64,000 nucleotides of DNA from Neolewinella agarilytica (GTDB taxonomy: Bacteria > Bacteroidota > Bacteroidia > Chitinophagales > Saprospiraceae), in assembly GCF_900110645.1 (NCBI RefSeq), contig NZ_FOFB01000004.1:222126-286125 (forward strand), written 5' to 3'. The notes beneath the pieces are model-generated. The model did no database searches. It was given only the letters and a program-made list of their open reading frames with translations, and was not told the DNA's origin. The position numbers and the translations under genes are program-made. Below are positions 35,203 through 45,500 of the stretch, piece after piece; the first letter of the stretch is position 1; each line of letters starts with the position of its first letter.

Positions 35203-37278
35203 TTATCGTTTGATCTTGATCTGGAAGTCTTCTCCTAAAGATTTACCGTACATCTTTTCGTGAATTTCCAGGAAACGGGCGTAGGCTTCAGGACTGGCCT
35301 TTTTACCGTTAATCTTCAGGGTGCTGTTATTGACAATCAGCTTTTTGATTTCACCACTGTCTTCGATCAGGCCTTCTTTTTGCATTTGATCAATGATTAC
35401 GTCAAAGCCTTTAGGGACGTCGCCAATATCGGCTGTCCGCTCAATGTAGCTTCTCCGTAGCGCGCGGGAACGATCGATAGCTTTCTCTGCTTCTTCGCTC
35501 TTTGCCCTTTCCAGATTGCGTTGCTTTTCGGCCTTGCGGCGTTCCAGCTTTTCGATCATGGTTTCCATTTCACGAATCTCCTCTTCTTCGCTGCGGGCAG
35601 CGTTTTCTTTTTCGCGGATGAGGGCGTCGAGATCATCGCCTTCATGGTCTCCATCCAAATGCCAGACGCCGCCGTTACGGCTGTCGAATTTGAAAATGTG
35701 GGCGCCGCTGCCGTTGCTCATCAGGCTATCGAGGTCGAACTCGAAGATTCCGTCTTCTTCGCCTTTGAGCTCGAACCGGAAGGTGTTTCCTTCGGTATCA
35801 AATTCAAACATGTTCTCAAAGCTGCGCCCCAGGCGTTCCCCCATTTCACCGAGGCGTTCGCCGAGGGATTCCCAGTTGTCGCCCATGGATTCAAAGTGTC
35901 TCTCAATGCGAATGCCCGATTTTTCGAGGTGTTTCTCCATGTCGTGGAGGTCCTTTTCAGAACGTTCCAGATCGCGGGGGAAGTTGTTTCCGTCGAAGAA
36001 AAAGGTTTCGTAATTGCGGTCATTATCCACACCAAGGAGCCGTTCTACCATTGGGGTGTGCTGCTCAAATTCTGAGGGGGGGACCTCCTCGCCGTTGATT
36101 TTGAGTTCCTTGATTTCTCCGTCTTGGACGATCACTTCTGTGGATTCACCGTTGCGGAAGGAGCTGACCTGATGGCGGCCCTGCGGAAGGGTGTCCGGGC
36201 TAATCGTGACGATGTTTTGGGCGCTTACCGCAGGTGCAGGGGAGGGTAGAGGAGCAGTGGTGGTACAGTCTGCTCCGGCGGCAGTGGCTTTCTCCGCCGG
36301 ATGGTAAGCAGCGGTAGAAATCAGGGCAATGAGCGTAAGCAGTGGAAGTAGGAAGAGTCGACTTTTCATTTGATAAGGGATGTTTTGCTGGTGAAGGAAA
36401 CGTTGAACGCGGCCGAGGAGGCCGCCGGGGGAATTAGTCAGGGCGACGGCGGTAGCCGGCGTCGTGTGCTGTTGCTCGAAGTAAAGCAGTGCTTTGGCGT
36501 AGGGCAGGCCACCGGGGCCGTGGGTTAAGACGAGGTCATCACAGCAGTGCTCCCGCTCTTCGCGGATGCGGGCGCTGATCCACCACATCACGGGGTGGTA
36601 GTAGAAAAGAACTTCTACGACGCATTGCAGGAGGTTCCACCAGTGGTCCTGGCGGGAGAGGTGGGCCAATTCGTGTAAGATGACGGCTTCGGCCTGCTCG
36701 GGGCTAAGTTGGTTGACGATGGCAAGCGGAAAGATCAGCATTGGTTTGAGGTGGCCGAGCAGGGCGGGGCCACCGATCTGCTCGCTGATACCGATGCGGA
36801 GTTTGCCGTGGTAACCGAGACGTTGGGCCAGCGCGTAGCAGCGCTGGCGGAAGTCGGCCGGCACGGCTCTTGTAGCCATTCTTTGCATCCTGCGTACGCG
36901 CCCAAATGCCAGGCCCATCCGTACGGAGCCAATGCCAAGGCCAACGAGCCAGAACACAACGACCCAAGCCATCAGACGTTCCGGGTTCCAATGGCTGATG
37001 CCTTGTTCCGGCGCAGTTAAGACGGCAAAAATTTCGACGGATGCAGTGCCGGTACTCTGGGCTGTTGCTGGCTCATAGATCCACCCGAAGGTGAAAACAG
37101 ATAGTGCAAGCTGTAGCATCATCGTGCTGTAAGCTACTCCGTAGCGTAGGCGGGCATTATCACTGGAGCGGGAAACGAGCCAAAGCAAGCCCGCTAAGCC
37201 CGTCGCCTGCCAGAGGCTGTGGAGCAAGGTCCACCCGAGGGCACTAACGGCGGGGTCATTGAAGAGTAACTCAATCAT
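35203..37278 (-). CDS. BlaR1-type M56 membrane metallopeptidase
   Basis: A 691-residue sensor protease. The front 330 residues hold about four membrane helices and the zinc site HELAH at 202-206 (AVILHELAHLSRQDHW). It would cleave or signal to the BlaI-type repressor encoded just upstream, with which it overlaps by 8 bp. The rest is exported: a beta-like segment with NGEEVPPSEF, then about 200 residues of charged helix/coiled coil (KLERRKAEKQRNLERAKSEE), and a small end domain. No penicillin-binding domain with a serine motif is present, so beta-lactams are not an obvious ligand. Two dispersed motif copies lie inside the gene. Confidence 0.88.
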   Translation of the reverse strand: MIELLFNDPAVSALGWTLLHSLWQATGLAGLLWLVSRSSDNARLRYGVAYSTMMLQLALSVFTFGWIYEPATAQSTGTASVEIFAVLTAPEQGISHWNPERLMAWVVVFWLVGLGIGSVRMGLAFGRVRRMQRMATRAVPADFRQRCYALAQRLGYHGKLRIGISEQIGGPALLGHLKPMLIFPLAIVNQLSPEQAEAVILHELAHLSRQDHWWNLLQCVVEVLFYYHPVMWWISARIREEREHCCDDLVLTHGPGGLPYAKALLYFEQQHTTPATAVALTNSPGGLLGRVQRFLHQQNIPYQMKSRLFLLPLLTLIALISTAAYHPAEKATAAGADCTTTAPLPSPAPAVSAQNIVTISPDTLPQGRHQVSSFRNGESTEVIVQDGEIKELKINGEEVPPSEFEQHTPMVERLLGVDNDRNYETFFFDGNNFPRDLERSEKDLHDMEKHLEKSGIRIERHFESMGDNWESLGERLGEMGERLGRSFENMFEFDTEGNTFRFELKGEEDGIFEFDLDSLMSNGSGAHIFKFDSRNGGVWHLDGDHEGDDLDALIREKENAARSEEEEIREMETMIEKLERRKAEKQRNLERAKSEEAEKAIDRSRALRRSYIERTADIGDVPKGFDVIIDQMQKEGLIEDSGEIKKLIVNNSTLKINGKKASPEAYARFLEIHEKMYGKSLGEDFQIKIKR
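36220..36239 (-). repeat. Dispersed motif, copy 6, inside blaR1-like gene
   Basis: Minus strand CTGCACCTGCGGTAAGCGCC, in the codons of PAPAVSAQN just after the last membrane helix. Confidence 0.55.
36883..36902 (+). repeat. Dispersed motif, copy 7 (TTGCATCCTGCG type), inside blaR1-like gene
   Basis: TTGCATCCTGCGTACGCGCC, antisense to the gene, in the codons for GRVRRMQR in a cytoplasmic loop. Confidence 0.6.
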
Positions 37279-37654
37279 TGTTGCCGTCTTTTTCCAGTTG
37301 AGTAATCAGTTTTTTTATTTCGGCCAATTCCTCCGGGCTGGTTTTACCGTCGCCCAGAGCCCGTAGGACCATCCGACTGGCAGAACCGCCAAAAGTGGTG
37401 TCCACAAAGCGGCGCAGCAATGTCTTCTGCGCCTTTTCTTCCGGTAACACCGCTGAGTAAACGTGGGTGCGACTGCTGGTATCCCGGCTAACCAAACCCT
37501 TACCCGACATGAGCTGCATCAGCTTCAGGGTGGTGGTATAGCCAATTTCCTTGCTACTGCTTTCGTTCAGCCGTTCATTGACGTCACGGACCGTACTCGG
37601 GCCAGCGGACCAGAGGACTTGTAAAATGACGAGTTCGCCTTCGGTAGGTTGCAT
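37271..37654 (-). CDS. BlaI/MecI/CopY-family repressor
   Basis: A 127-residue winged-helix repressor. The opening PTEGELVILQVLWSAGPSTVRDV and IGYTTTLKLMQLMSGKGLV are the DNA-binding half; SRTHVYSAVLPEEKAQKTLL leads into the dimer helix. Its C-terminal end overlaps the BlaR1-like start by 8 bp. It should hold down its own operon by binding the two dyads at 37713-37752 and be released when BlaR1 cuts it. Confidence 0.92.
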   Translation of the reverse strand: MQPTEGELVILQVLWSAGPSTVRDVNERLNESSSKEIGYTTTLKLMQLMSGKGLVSRDTSSRTHVYSAVLPEEKAQKTLLRRFVDTTFGGSASRMVLRALGDGKTSPEELAEIKKLITQLEKDGNND

Positions 37655-37712
37655 AAGGGTAAGGGGGTAAGGGAGTAAGGGGAAAAAGGGGGGGGATGAT
37701 TTAAACGGTGAT

Positions 37713-37752
37713 TACGAATCGTTTCGTACAAAGATATACGAATTGCTTCGTA
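37713..37752 (-). promoter_or_regulatory. blaI operator pair enclosing the -7 box
   Basis: Two perfect dyads of the form TACGAA-N4-TTCGTA: TACGAATCGTTTCGTA at 37713-37728 and TACGAATTGCTTCGTA at 37737-37752. The eight bases between them are exactly the -7 box on the minus strand (TATCTTTG, 37729-37736). Centre-to-centre spacing is 24 bp, about two helix turns. BlaI-type repressors bind such dyads, so bound protein would cover the promoter. Confidence 0.85.
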
Positions 37753-37959
37753 GGATGCAAGTACTGCCCGTGATTTTAACATTTGGGGCTGGTCGGTCTG
37801 TCCGCGGAAGTAAGATAATGGAGCTGTTAAGCCAAAGATATCCGGGGGAGGCGAAACAATGGCTTTCTCCTAAACAAGGAATCCCCCGGTGGAATGGCAC
37901 CGAGGGACTCTTTATGATCTACAATAATCGGGTCTTGACTATATGCCAGACCACTAGTG

Positions 37960-40773
37960 CTAGTGCTTGATCAGCCTGGAGACTTGTGGCTTATCATCAC
38001 CTTCAAGTTTGATGTAATATAAACCGGCTGGAAGCTCACTTACATTTAGTGAGGTGAGGTTATTGGCCTTCCGATGGATAACAATTCTTCCTGTTTGATC
38101 ATAAACTGAGAGCGTATGGAATGCTTCTGCTCCACTGATGGTAACAACAGACGTTGCCGGGTTGGGCGTCAATTTGATTTGCTGGTCAGAAAATTCGGTA
38201 ACGCTTACCGTATTTCGCTCACCTACACCGAATACTCTTAATTCTGTGAGGCTAACCCACTGGCCAGCGTATACATCCGCACCCGTTACGGTTACTCTCA
38301 CAAACCTGGCTTCAACACTGTCAATGACATCAATAATTGGTGTTGCCGGAGAGCCGGGAGTTTTGTTGTTTGATCGGTCAACGATGGTTGTGTAGGGGCC
38401 TTCTTCCGTTAAAGCTCCTTCAATGATGAATTGGTATGCTCTGTTTTCATAGCAGGTAACTTCAATCTGGGTTATTCTGATATCATCATCTTCCAGATCA
38501 ACCGTAGCTGATTGTGGGAAATTCTGCACGGACCATCGCGTACCCGTATTATCATCTACGAGGCTTGTTGGGACGTTTGCGCCATCGGGAGTGCCGGTGC
38601 CTTCAATTGGCTGATTCAGCGCCAGGTTGAACTTTGAGGAGGGAAATACTATCTGAATTTCTTCCGAATCAATAAATGCTCCTTCTTCAGTCGTTACGGT
38701 GATCGTTGCCACACCTTCTGCGATTCCAGTCAACAGGCCATTTTCGTCTACTGTAGCTATACTTGGGTCTTCAGAGGCGAAGACAACGTTCTGGTTGGTT
38801 GCATTTGCGGGAGATACGATGGCTTCTAACTGCAGGATGCCCCCAACGGCGGCGGCGGCAGTGGACTCAGCAAAGTTTACTCCGGTCACACTAACCTGTT
38901 CACGGATGGTAATTTCAGTGCTCAGGGATGTCCTTGACCCTCCTTCGTTGTCCGTTGCTTTAGCAGTTAAGGTATATGCGCCTTCCGCTGCTCCTGACCA
39001 GGTAAACGAATAAGGAGCTGTAGTGTCCTCTCCTAACAGGGTATTACCCTCAAAGAACTCAACCATGGTAATGCTACCGTCTGAATCAATGGCATCAACG
39101 ATAATTTCGACATCATTCCCGGGCTCAATGTTTTCACCATTAGCGGGAGAAGTAATACTAACCGATGGAAAATAGTTTTGCGGGGAACCATCTCCCTCAA
39201 ACAGTTCATCAAAGTGTGCAGTTGCTTCACCATTATCCTGAAGGTAAACACCTGCTTTCCAGTAACTGGGAAAAGTCCAGAAGGAGACATCCACATTCAC
39301 CTTTTCCTCGCCTTCGAAATCAATGATCATATTCCCGTCAACCAGGCGGATATCACAGTTGAAATAGCCTCCGGGGTCTTCACCAAGATCGATGTGGGTT
39401 GTATTTACTCCTGCAGCATCTGTTTTGATGGCTGCCCACAAGTGATTGGTCGGCACTCTGCCATTGTGTTTGTAAATTCTTAGCAGTGGCTTATTAGGCC
39501 CTGGTCCGGCATTTGCATCATCATGTATTTGTAGAACGGTTACTTGCTGACAGGTCTGCTCGGCAATATCAAGCCTTGCATGCATAGACCGATTGCCATC
39601 AGTGGCGTCGTAATTTTCCTCGTACCGGAGCTCCGTTCGCATACTCTCACCGGATTGATTGAATCGGATCTTATCACCATTAACCACATAAAACCATTCA
39701 GGGTGGGTGTAGCCATCGAGAGCATCCTGGGCACGAAGAGTTGAGCTGTTGGGAGCTTGCAGTTTACATTCTGCTAAGAAGGGCTGGAACCTCGGAATGT
39801 CAGTTGGGGCGGTATATCCCGTTGGAGGAGTGGGCTCCGAGTGGGTTACATCCAGCGCAAAAAATGATACCTGAGCATATTCATCGGGATCTCCCGCATT
39901 ATTCTGATTGTAGTTTCCTGCTTTGAAATACATCCAGTCATCAGCGAATCCACTATTTGTCATGTCTACTTCCTGCACGACATCAGGCTTACCTTCTCTC
40001 ATTATTGTTACTGTCAGGGTGTTGAAAACGACTTTGATTTCGTAACTGAATTTTTCTCCCAGGGCAACTCCATCTTCGGGGTCGGGGGCGCCATCAGCCC
40101 GGCTACCGATCATGTCATACCATTGCTCCGGGCCTGTAGTAGGCTCATGTGCGAAGTATATAGAACCCTTTGTGTTTCCAGGCAGCTTGCGGTAGTAGAT
40201 CCGACAGGGTTCGTCATCAGAGGCATGTATTTGCCCAACGATAACCCGGCCTATTTTACGGGTTTCGTCGGAAGTCTCAGACACGTGATCTACGGCAACT
40301 GTAGCCGTCATGACTCCATCCACTCCTCCGGCAGCTTCCTGATTTGCCATGGTGGATGAAGAGAATACCCAGTTGTTTTTATTTATTCCCTGGGTGGCAA
40401 TGCTGTTGTCTCCCCTCCGAATCATCTCTCTTAGCTCATTTCTCGGGTAGGTACTTCCACCGGTTCTGCCATCATTAGGGCACCAGAATACCATGGCTCC
40501 GGTAGTGGTGTCCGTATAGAATTCACCATCTTTTACAAAGCCATTGGACAAGTTATCTTCATCTATTTCTTGCTGATTAGGCCGGGTGAGTTTCCAATAA
40601 GAAAGATCAAAATTTCCACTTGGTGGGAGACTGGGGTCTAACTCCTGCGCTGCTGCAGAATAGCTTACTGTCATCAAGGCAAAAAACAGCAGCAGGCATT
40701 GAGAGTGAAGCGGTTTGTAAAAACGACCCTTCAGGCCGAAACCTGAGTATCGATAGTTGGATAGCACTTGCAT
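37960..40773 (-). CDS. Multidomain alginate lyase with two PL7 domains and T9SS sorting tail
   Basis: A 937-residue secreted lyase that cleaves alginate by beta-elimination. A signal peptide is followed by a first PL7 domain (about 45-315) with RNELREMIR, VGQIHAS and YFKAGNYNQN, the three conserved strands of the active cleft. A second PL7 domain (about 325-530) has its own RTELRYEE, VLQIHDD and YWKAGVYLQD. Then come an Ig-like domain (about 535-620), a BIG2 domain (about 630-705, with SIATVDENGLLTGIAEGVAT), a discoidin/F5-8C binding domain (about 715-840) and a T9SS type A tail starting KLTPNPATSVVTI. It lies 175 bp after the SusD gene on the same strand. Confidence 0.92.
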   Translation of the reverse strand: MQVLSNYRYSGFGLKGRFYKPLHSQCLLLFFALMTVSYSAAAQELDPSLPPSGNFDLSYWKLTRPNQQEIDEDNLSNGFVKDGEFYTDTTTGAMVFWCPNDGRTGGSTYPRNELREMIRRGDNSIATQGINKNNWVFSSSTMANQEAAGGVDGVMTATVAVDHVSETSDETRKIGRVIVGQIHASDDEPCRIYYRKLPGNTKGSIYFAHEPTTGPEQWYDMIGSRADGAPDPEDGVALGEKFSYEIKVVFNTLTVTIMREGKPDVVQEVDMTNSGFADDWMYFKAGNYNQNNAGDPDEYAQVSFFALDVTHSEPTPPTGYTAPTDIPRFQPFLAECKLQAPNSSTLRAQDALDGYTHPEWFYVVNGDKIRFNQSGESMRTELRYEENYDATDGNRSMHARLDIAEQTCQQVTVLQIHDDANAGPGPNKPLLRIYKHNGRVPTNHLWAAIKTDAAGVNTTHIDLGEDPGGYFNCDIRLVDGNMIIDFEGEEKVNVDVSFWTFPSYWKAGVYLQDNGEATAHFDELFEGDGSPQNYFPSVSITSPANGENIEPGNDVEIIVDAIDSDGSITMVEFFEGNTLLGEDTTAPYSFTWSGAAEGAYTLTAKATDNEGGSRTSLSTEITIREQVSVTGVNFAESTAAAAVGGILQLEAIVSPANATNQNVVFASEDPSIATVDENGLLTGIAEGVATITVTTEEGAFIDSEEIQIVFPSSKFNLALNQPIEGTGTPDGANVPTSLVDDNTGTRWSVQNFPQSATVDLEDDDIRITQIEVTCYENRAYQFIIEGALTEEGPYTTIVDRSNNKTPGSPATPIIDVIDSVEARFVRVTVTGADVYAGQWVSLTELRVFGVGERNTVSVTEFSDQQIKLTPNPATSVVTISGAEAFHTLSVYDQTGRIVIHRKANNLTSLNVSELPAGLYYIKLEGDDKPQVSRLIKH

Positions 40774-40857
40774 AAGAATAATTTTTAGTGATGTATGTAC
40801 TACTAGAGTAAATAAGACGGACGTTCCAACTGCCAGGGGAGTACCGCCGCTAATTTC

Positions 40858-40890
40858 AAAGGGGGCCGCTCATGACGGGCGGCCCCCTTT
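40858..40890 (-). terminator. Hairpin between susD and the alginate lyase gene
   Basis: AAAGGGGGCCGC (40858-40869) and GCGGCCCCCTTT (40879-40890) pair over 12 bp around a 9-nt loop, 58 bp after the susD stop. On the minus strand only three T follow, so this may be a terminator or an mRNA-end stabiliser that sets the SusCD to lyase ratio. On the plus strand a run of T follows GGG. Confidence 0.65.
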
Positions 40891-40947
40891 GGGTTTTTAA
40901 GAAGTTCGGATTAGGAACGACTGAATAGTAAAGCGAATAATATTCTA

Positions 40948-42498
40948 TTAATAACCCGGGTTCTGCGTCAGGCTAGGATTATTCGTGATTTCAATGGGAG
41001 GAATTGGCAGCAAGTAATCCCGGGATGGGTCAAAATTCTGCGTACCCATCTGTTCGGTCTCAAAGCCATTGGGGCCGAATACCTCAGGACCTAATTGTCT
41101 TCTGACGATATCGTACCACCGGTGATGCTCAAAGGCAAGTTCTAACCTTCTTTCCTCCATTACATCGTCGATAGTAGCCCCGCTAATGTTTGCAGGTACT
41201 GCGCTGGGCGCACCAGATCCGTTACCATTACGGGCTCTTTCTCTAACCATATTGATCCACGCATCAGCTTCGGCTGTTCTGCCAAGTTCAATGGCCGCTT
41301 CGGCAGCAATTAAAAGTACCTCCGCGTAACGCATCAACTGGTAGTTGGAATCCGAATCACGGCCGCTGGTGTTTGCAATGGGAGTATCACCCGCCATAGC
41401 CGTGTATTTAGAAATGTGTGGGCGGTTAGCATTCCGTCCATCCAGACTGGAAAAGTTATTGAAAGAAACTACGTTACCACTGTTGTCAACAGCCTCTGCG
41501 TCAAAATTGACTTCTTTTCTATAATCACCATCCGGCCAGGTATCATAAACTGCCTGAGCTGGCACCATAACGGACCATCCGCCTGTGGGGTAGTAAGTTG
41601 CTTGCCCGAAGAAACCGGTGAAAGCAGCCAGGTAATCTCTCGATTCATCACCAACATTCGTTGCCACAAAGTCGATAACAAATATGGGTTCTTTCGAAGT
41701 ATTGGTATTTACGGCATGAAAGATATTGCGGTAATCCGGTTCTAATGCTAAGTCATATGTGCCTGCATTATCGATTACATCCGTAGCTTCATCGTAGGCC
41801 ATTTGATATTCCCCACGAGTCAGGTATACGCTGGCAAGAAATGCACTTGCTGCTGCTTTACTAGGCAGCGCTCTGTTTGCCCGCGAATTTGGTAACACCG
41901 TTTTTGCAAATTCAAAATCCGCGATGATGCCCTGGTATACGGTTTCTGCGGGTGTTCTTGGCGCAACGGATGCATCCACCGTAGTCGTCTGCTCGTCGAG
42001 GTAGGGAATGTCTCCGAAGAGTCTGACCAGGTGGTAATAAGCATAAGCTCTGATGAATCGTGCCCGGCCAGCTATCTCATTCACTACAGCGGGGTCTTCT
42101 CCATCAAGAAGTTCTAATTCCCTAAGTGTTTCGTTGGCCCCCCGGACTATTTGGTAAAGGCGAGGCCAGAAACTTCTTTCGGGGTTAGAGAGGTTCAGAA
42201 TCAATGGGTTAGTGGCCGATACCGTAAATTGATCATGCTCAATTCTTTCGGGTGCCGTGGAAGGGTTCCCGATATCAACCATGTCTGACCGTAACAAAAG
42301 CGTTAAACCCAGGCCCCGAGAAAGAAACGCTCTGGCTGACAGGTTTCCGTATGCACCATTGATGGTAGTTTCTACGGTCGCCAGATCAATATCCCGTTCA
42401 TCAGGATTTAGCTGACTTATGGCATTTTCTTCTAAATCCGAACACGCGAAGACTGATGAAGCTAGTATCAGTGCGAATAAAAATTTATTGGTTTTCAT
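40948..42498 (-). CDS. SusD/RagB-family surface glycan-binding lipoprotein
   Basis: A 516-residue lipoprotein (lipobox SVFACSD at residues 15-20), partner lid for the SusC channel encoded 27 bp upstream. Family marks: a front helix region with NPDERDIDLATVETTINGAY, the TPR-like core with ARFIRAYAYYHLVRLFGDIP and the C-terminal block RRLELAFEHHRWYDIVRRQL, then PIPPIEITNNPSLTQNPGY at the end. It follows the SusC gene as usual and precedes the PL7 lyase gene, so alginate oligosaccharide binding is expected. Confidence 0.93.
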   Translation of the reverse strand: MKTNKFLFALILASSVFACSDLEENAISQLNPDERDIDLATVETTINGAYGNLSARAFLSRGLGLTLLLRSDMVDIGNPSTAPERIEHDQFTVSATNPLILNLSNPERSFWPRLYQIVRGANETLRELELLDGEDPAVVNEIAGRARFIRAYAYYHLVRLFGDIPYLDEQTTTVDASVAPRTPAETVYQGIIADFEFAKTVLPNSRANRALPSKAAASAFLASVYLTRGEYQMAYDEATDVIDNAGTYDLALEPDYRNIFHAVNTNTSKEPIFVIDFVATNVGDESRDYLAAFTGFFGQATYYPTGGWSVMVPAQAVYDTWPDGDYRKEVNFDAEAVDNSGNVVSFNNFSSLDGRNANRPHISKYTAMAGDTPIANTSGRDSDSNYQLMRYAEVLLIAAEAAIELGRTAEADAWINMVRERARNGNGSGAPSAVPANISGATIDDVMEERRLELAFEHHRWYDIVRRQLGPEVFGPNGFETEQMGTQNFDPSRDYLLPIPPIEITNNPSLTQNPGY

Positions 42499-42525
42499 TT
42501 TCTTTGTTTTAATGACTGATCTGAC

Positions 42526-45500
42526 TTAGAATTTCAAGTTAAGACCGACCGTAACGGACCGGATGTTTGGATAGTTTCCATAATCGTGACCCTGGATAAT
42601 ATTATCCTCTCCACTGCTCTCACCACCGCTTCCGAAGTAACTAACTTCAGGGTCCAGTCCGGAATAGTTGGTGAAGGTTAATAGGTTTTGCGCGCTTATC
42701 GACAGTCTGGCAGAACTAATTCCGATATTCCGGATACCTCCCAATGGCAGATTATAGCCAAGAGCTACGTTCTTGAGTCTCAAATAGCTGCCATCCTCTA
42801 CGAAACGAGAAGAGCGCTCTCTACCTCTGATTGCAGCACGCGGGATATCCGTATTTGTGTTCTCCGGCGTCCAGGAGTTCAATACGTCAGTCAATGCATT
42901 ACTGTCGCCATTGTACAATTGAATGGCGGTCAGATTGTAGATATCTCCACCAAAAGAACCTTGCAGGAAGATGTTTAAATCAAAATTCTTGTAAGTAAAG
43001 CTGTTGCTGAATCCTAGTGTGAAATCGGGATTTGGATCACCGATAATTTGTCTGTCATTGTCATCAATTATGCCATTGAAATTGCCATCTTCATCTGCAA
43101 CCTCAGAGAATAATGGCTCCCCGGGAATCGCGTTTCCGTCTCCATCAAAGGACCGGCCTTCTAAAGCTGTTCCTTCGGGAATGGCTCCTCCCTGGTACAC
43201 ACCCTGGTACTCTAAGCCCCAGAAAAGCCCCAGTGGATTTCCTTCTCTTAGGATGTAAGTTGAGCTACCAACAAAATACCCTGGAGCACCACTTCCCAGA
43301 ATTTCAGATCCGGAAGATAGTTCCACCACCTGGTTGCGGTTAATGGAAACGTTGAAGTTGCTTTTCCAGTTAAAGTTAGGCTTGTTGATGTTAGTTGAAG
43401 TTAACGAGAACTCAAAGCCTTTGTTATTAATTGATCCTACGTTTCTAAGGACGTCCAGATCGGAAGTTCCTAAGTAAAAATTTGAGGCTCTGTCAACGGC
43501 CAGCAGGTCCTTCGTATCTATATTATAGTAATCTGCACTGATCGCGATCCGACCCTCAAAGAGACCTAAGTCCAGTCCGATATTGGTTTGGTAAGAAGTT
43601 TCCCATTTCAAATCGGGGTTGTCTTCACGAGCGAGATCTACACCAAAAGCGCCATCAACATCTGTGGGTGGTTGTACACGGTAGGTGGCAAGTGACTCGT
43701 AAGGGCCGATAGCCTGATTACCCGTTAATCCGTAACTGGCTCTTAGCTTAAGGTTAGATATCGTATTGTTGTCAACCAGAAAATTTTCCTGTGAAATCTT
43801 CCAACCCAAAGCTACAGATGGGAAGATTGCGTACTTGTTGTTGGCCGCAAAGTTGGACGCACCATCTCTACGAACTGTAGCAGTAATTAAGTACTTGTTC
43901 TGGAAGTCAAAGTTGACGCGTCCGAAAACGGACTCAATTTCAGACTCTGAGAACCGAGAATCAACCGTTCGTTGATCAATCTGACCAGCTTCCAGATTGT
44001 ACCAGGAGAAGACATCAGTCAGCAGTTCCCGGGCACCAGCCTCAAGACCTTCTGTGGTGTTCTTCTGATAGGAGTGACCGGCTAATAAGGTCAAATTACC
44101 TTGTCCAACGGGTCTGGAATACGTCAGGTAGTTTTCGTTAAGAAGATTGGTTCTTTTGACAGACTCCAAAAAGGCGCCACCAGCAGAAAGCTGAAAAGTC
44201 TGTGGTTTGAAGTAGCCTTCCGTACTGTTTTGGGTTCTGTAACCCAGGGTAGTTTTGAAACTTAGCCCGTTCAGGATTTCGAAATCTGCATACAGATTGG
44301 TTCTTACATTATCCGTTTTGGTTTCGTTTCTAATTTGTGTAGCAACGGCCCACGGGTTTTCAATGTCATCTCCAACGGTATTCTGAGAAAAGAATCCAGC
44401 ATCATTAAACCGTCCCACATCCGGTGAGAACCGGAAAGCCAGGGCGACAACGTCATCCCCACCTCCGTTTACAGAACCGATGGCATCACTTCCGGTAGAC
44501 TGAGTCGAGACACCATTTTGCTCGCTGCGGCTGGAAACAGTATTTAACCCGATTTTTAGCCGGTCACTGACTTTCGCATCAACATTAGCCAGGAACTGAA
44601 TCTTTTCAAAGTCAGAATTAATGATGATGCCCTCCTGATTAAAGTAGGTGCCAGATACGTAGTAATTAACATTGTCACCTCCTCCAGAAACTGAAACCTG
44701 GTGGTTCTGTGTATTTCCTGCTCTGTAGATCTCGTCTTGCCAGTCCGTATCAGCGGGGCCTTGGGAGTAAGGTACGTCTCCGGCATTGGTACGAATCATA
44801 TTTTGGTACTGAGCAAATCCTCTCGCATCCAGTAAGTCCAGTCTGTTGGTTGTTTCCTGAAAGGAATAGTTGGAGTTAAGCTCAACAGTTGGCTTGCCGG
44901 ACTTCCCTTTCTTAGTTGTAACCAGGATAACACCTCCTGATCCTCTCGAACCATAAATAGCTGTTGCAGAGGCGTCTTTCAGAATCTCTATGGATTCTAT
45001 GTCATTTTGTTGAGGAAATGAAGCACCAACAAAACCGTCGACTACAACAAGTGGATCACTACTTGCATTTAAAGACGAACTGCCGCGTACGCGAATTGAG
45101 ATGCCCGCTCCGGGCTCACCTCCATTCTGAGTTTGAACGGAAACACCAGCGGCACGGCCTTGCAGTGCCTGGCCGGCATTTAATACTGGAAAGGCCTGTA
45201 TGTCTTCTGACTTAACCGAGGAAACACTACCCGTAATATCACTCTTTTGAACGCTTCCGTAACCAACTACCACAACTTCGTCTAATACGGTTGAACTTGT
45301 AAGTAGTGTGATGTCAAAGCGCGTTTGGTTACCAACAGGAATAGCTTGCGATTCAAATCCAGTATATGAAAATTCCAATACTGCATCAGATGGAACTTCT
45401 AAATTAAAAGTTCCATCGATATCGGTAACGGTACCCGTGGAAGTTCCCTGTACCCTTACAGTAACCCCAATTAAACTTTCGCCACTCTCATCAGAAACCT

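Noticed and set aside
35521..36075. Plus-strand frames opposite the BlaR1-like coiled coil
   Set aside because: They follow from low-complexity codons of the coiled coil; no start context or domain.
37743..37970. 75-codon plus-strand frame between blaI and the alginate lyase gene
   Set aside because: It starts inside the second operator dyad, has no recognisable motif and runs into the 3' end of the lyase gene.
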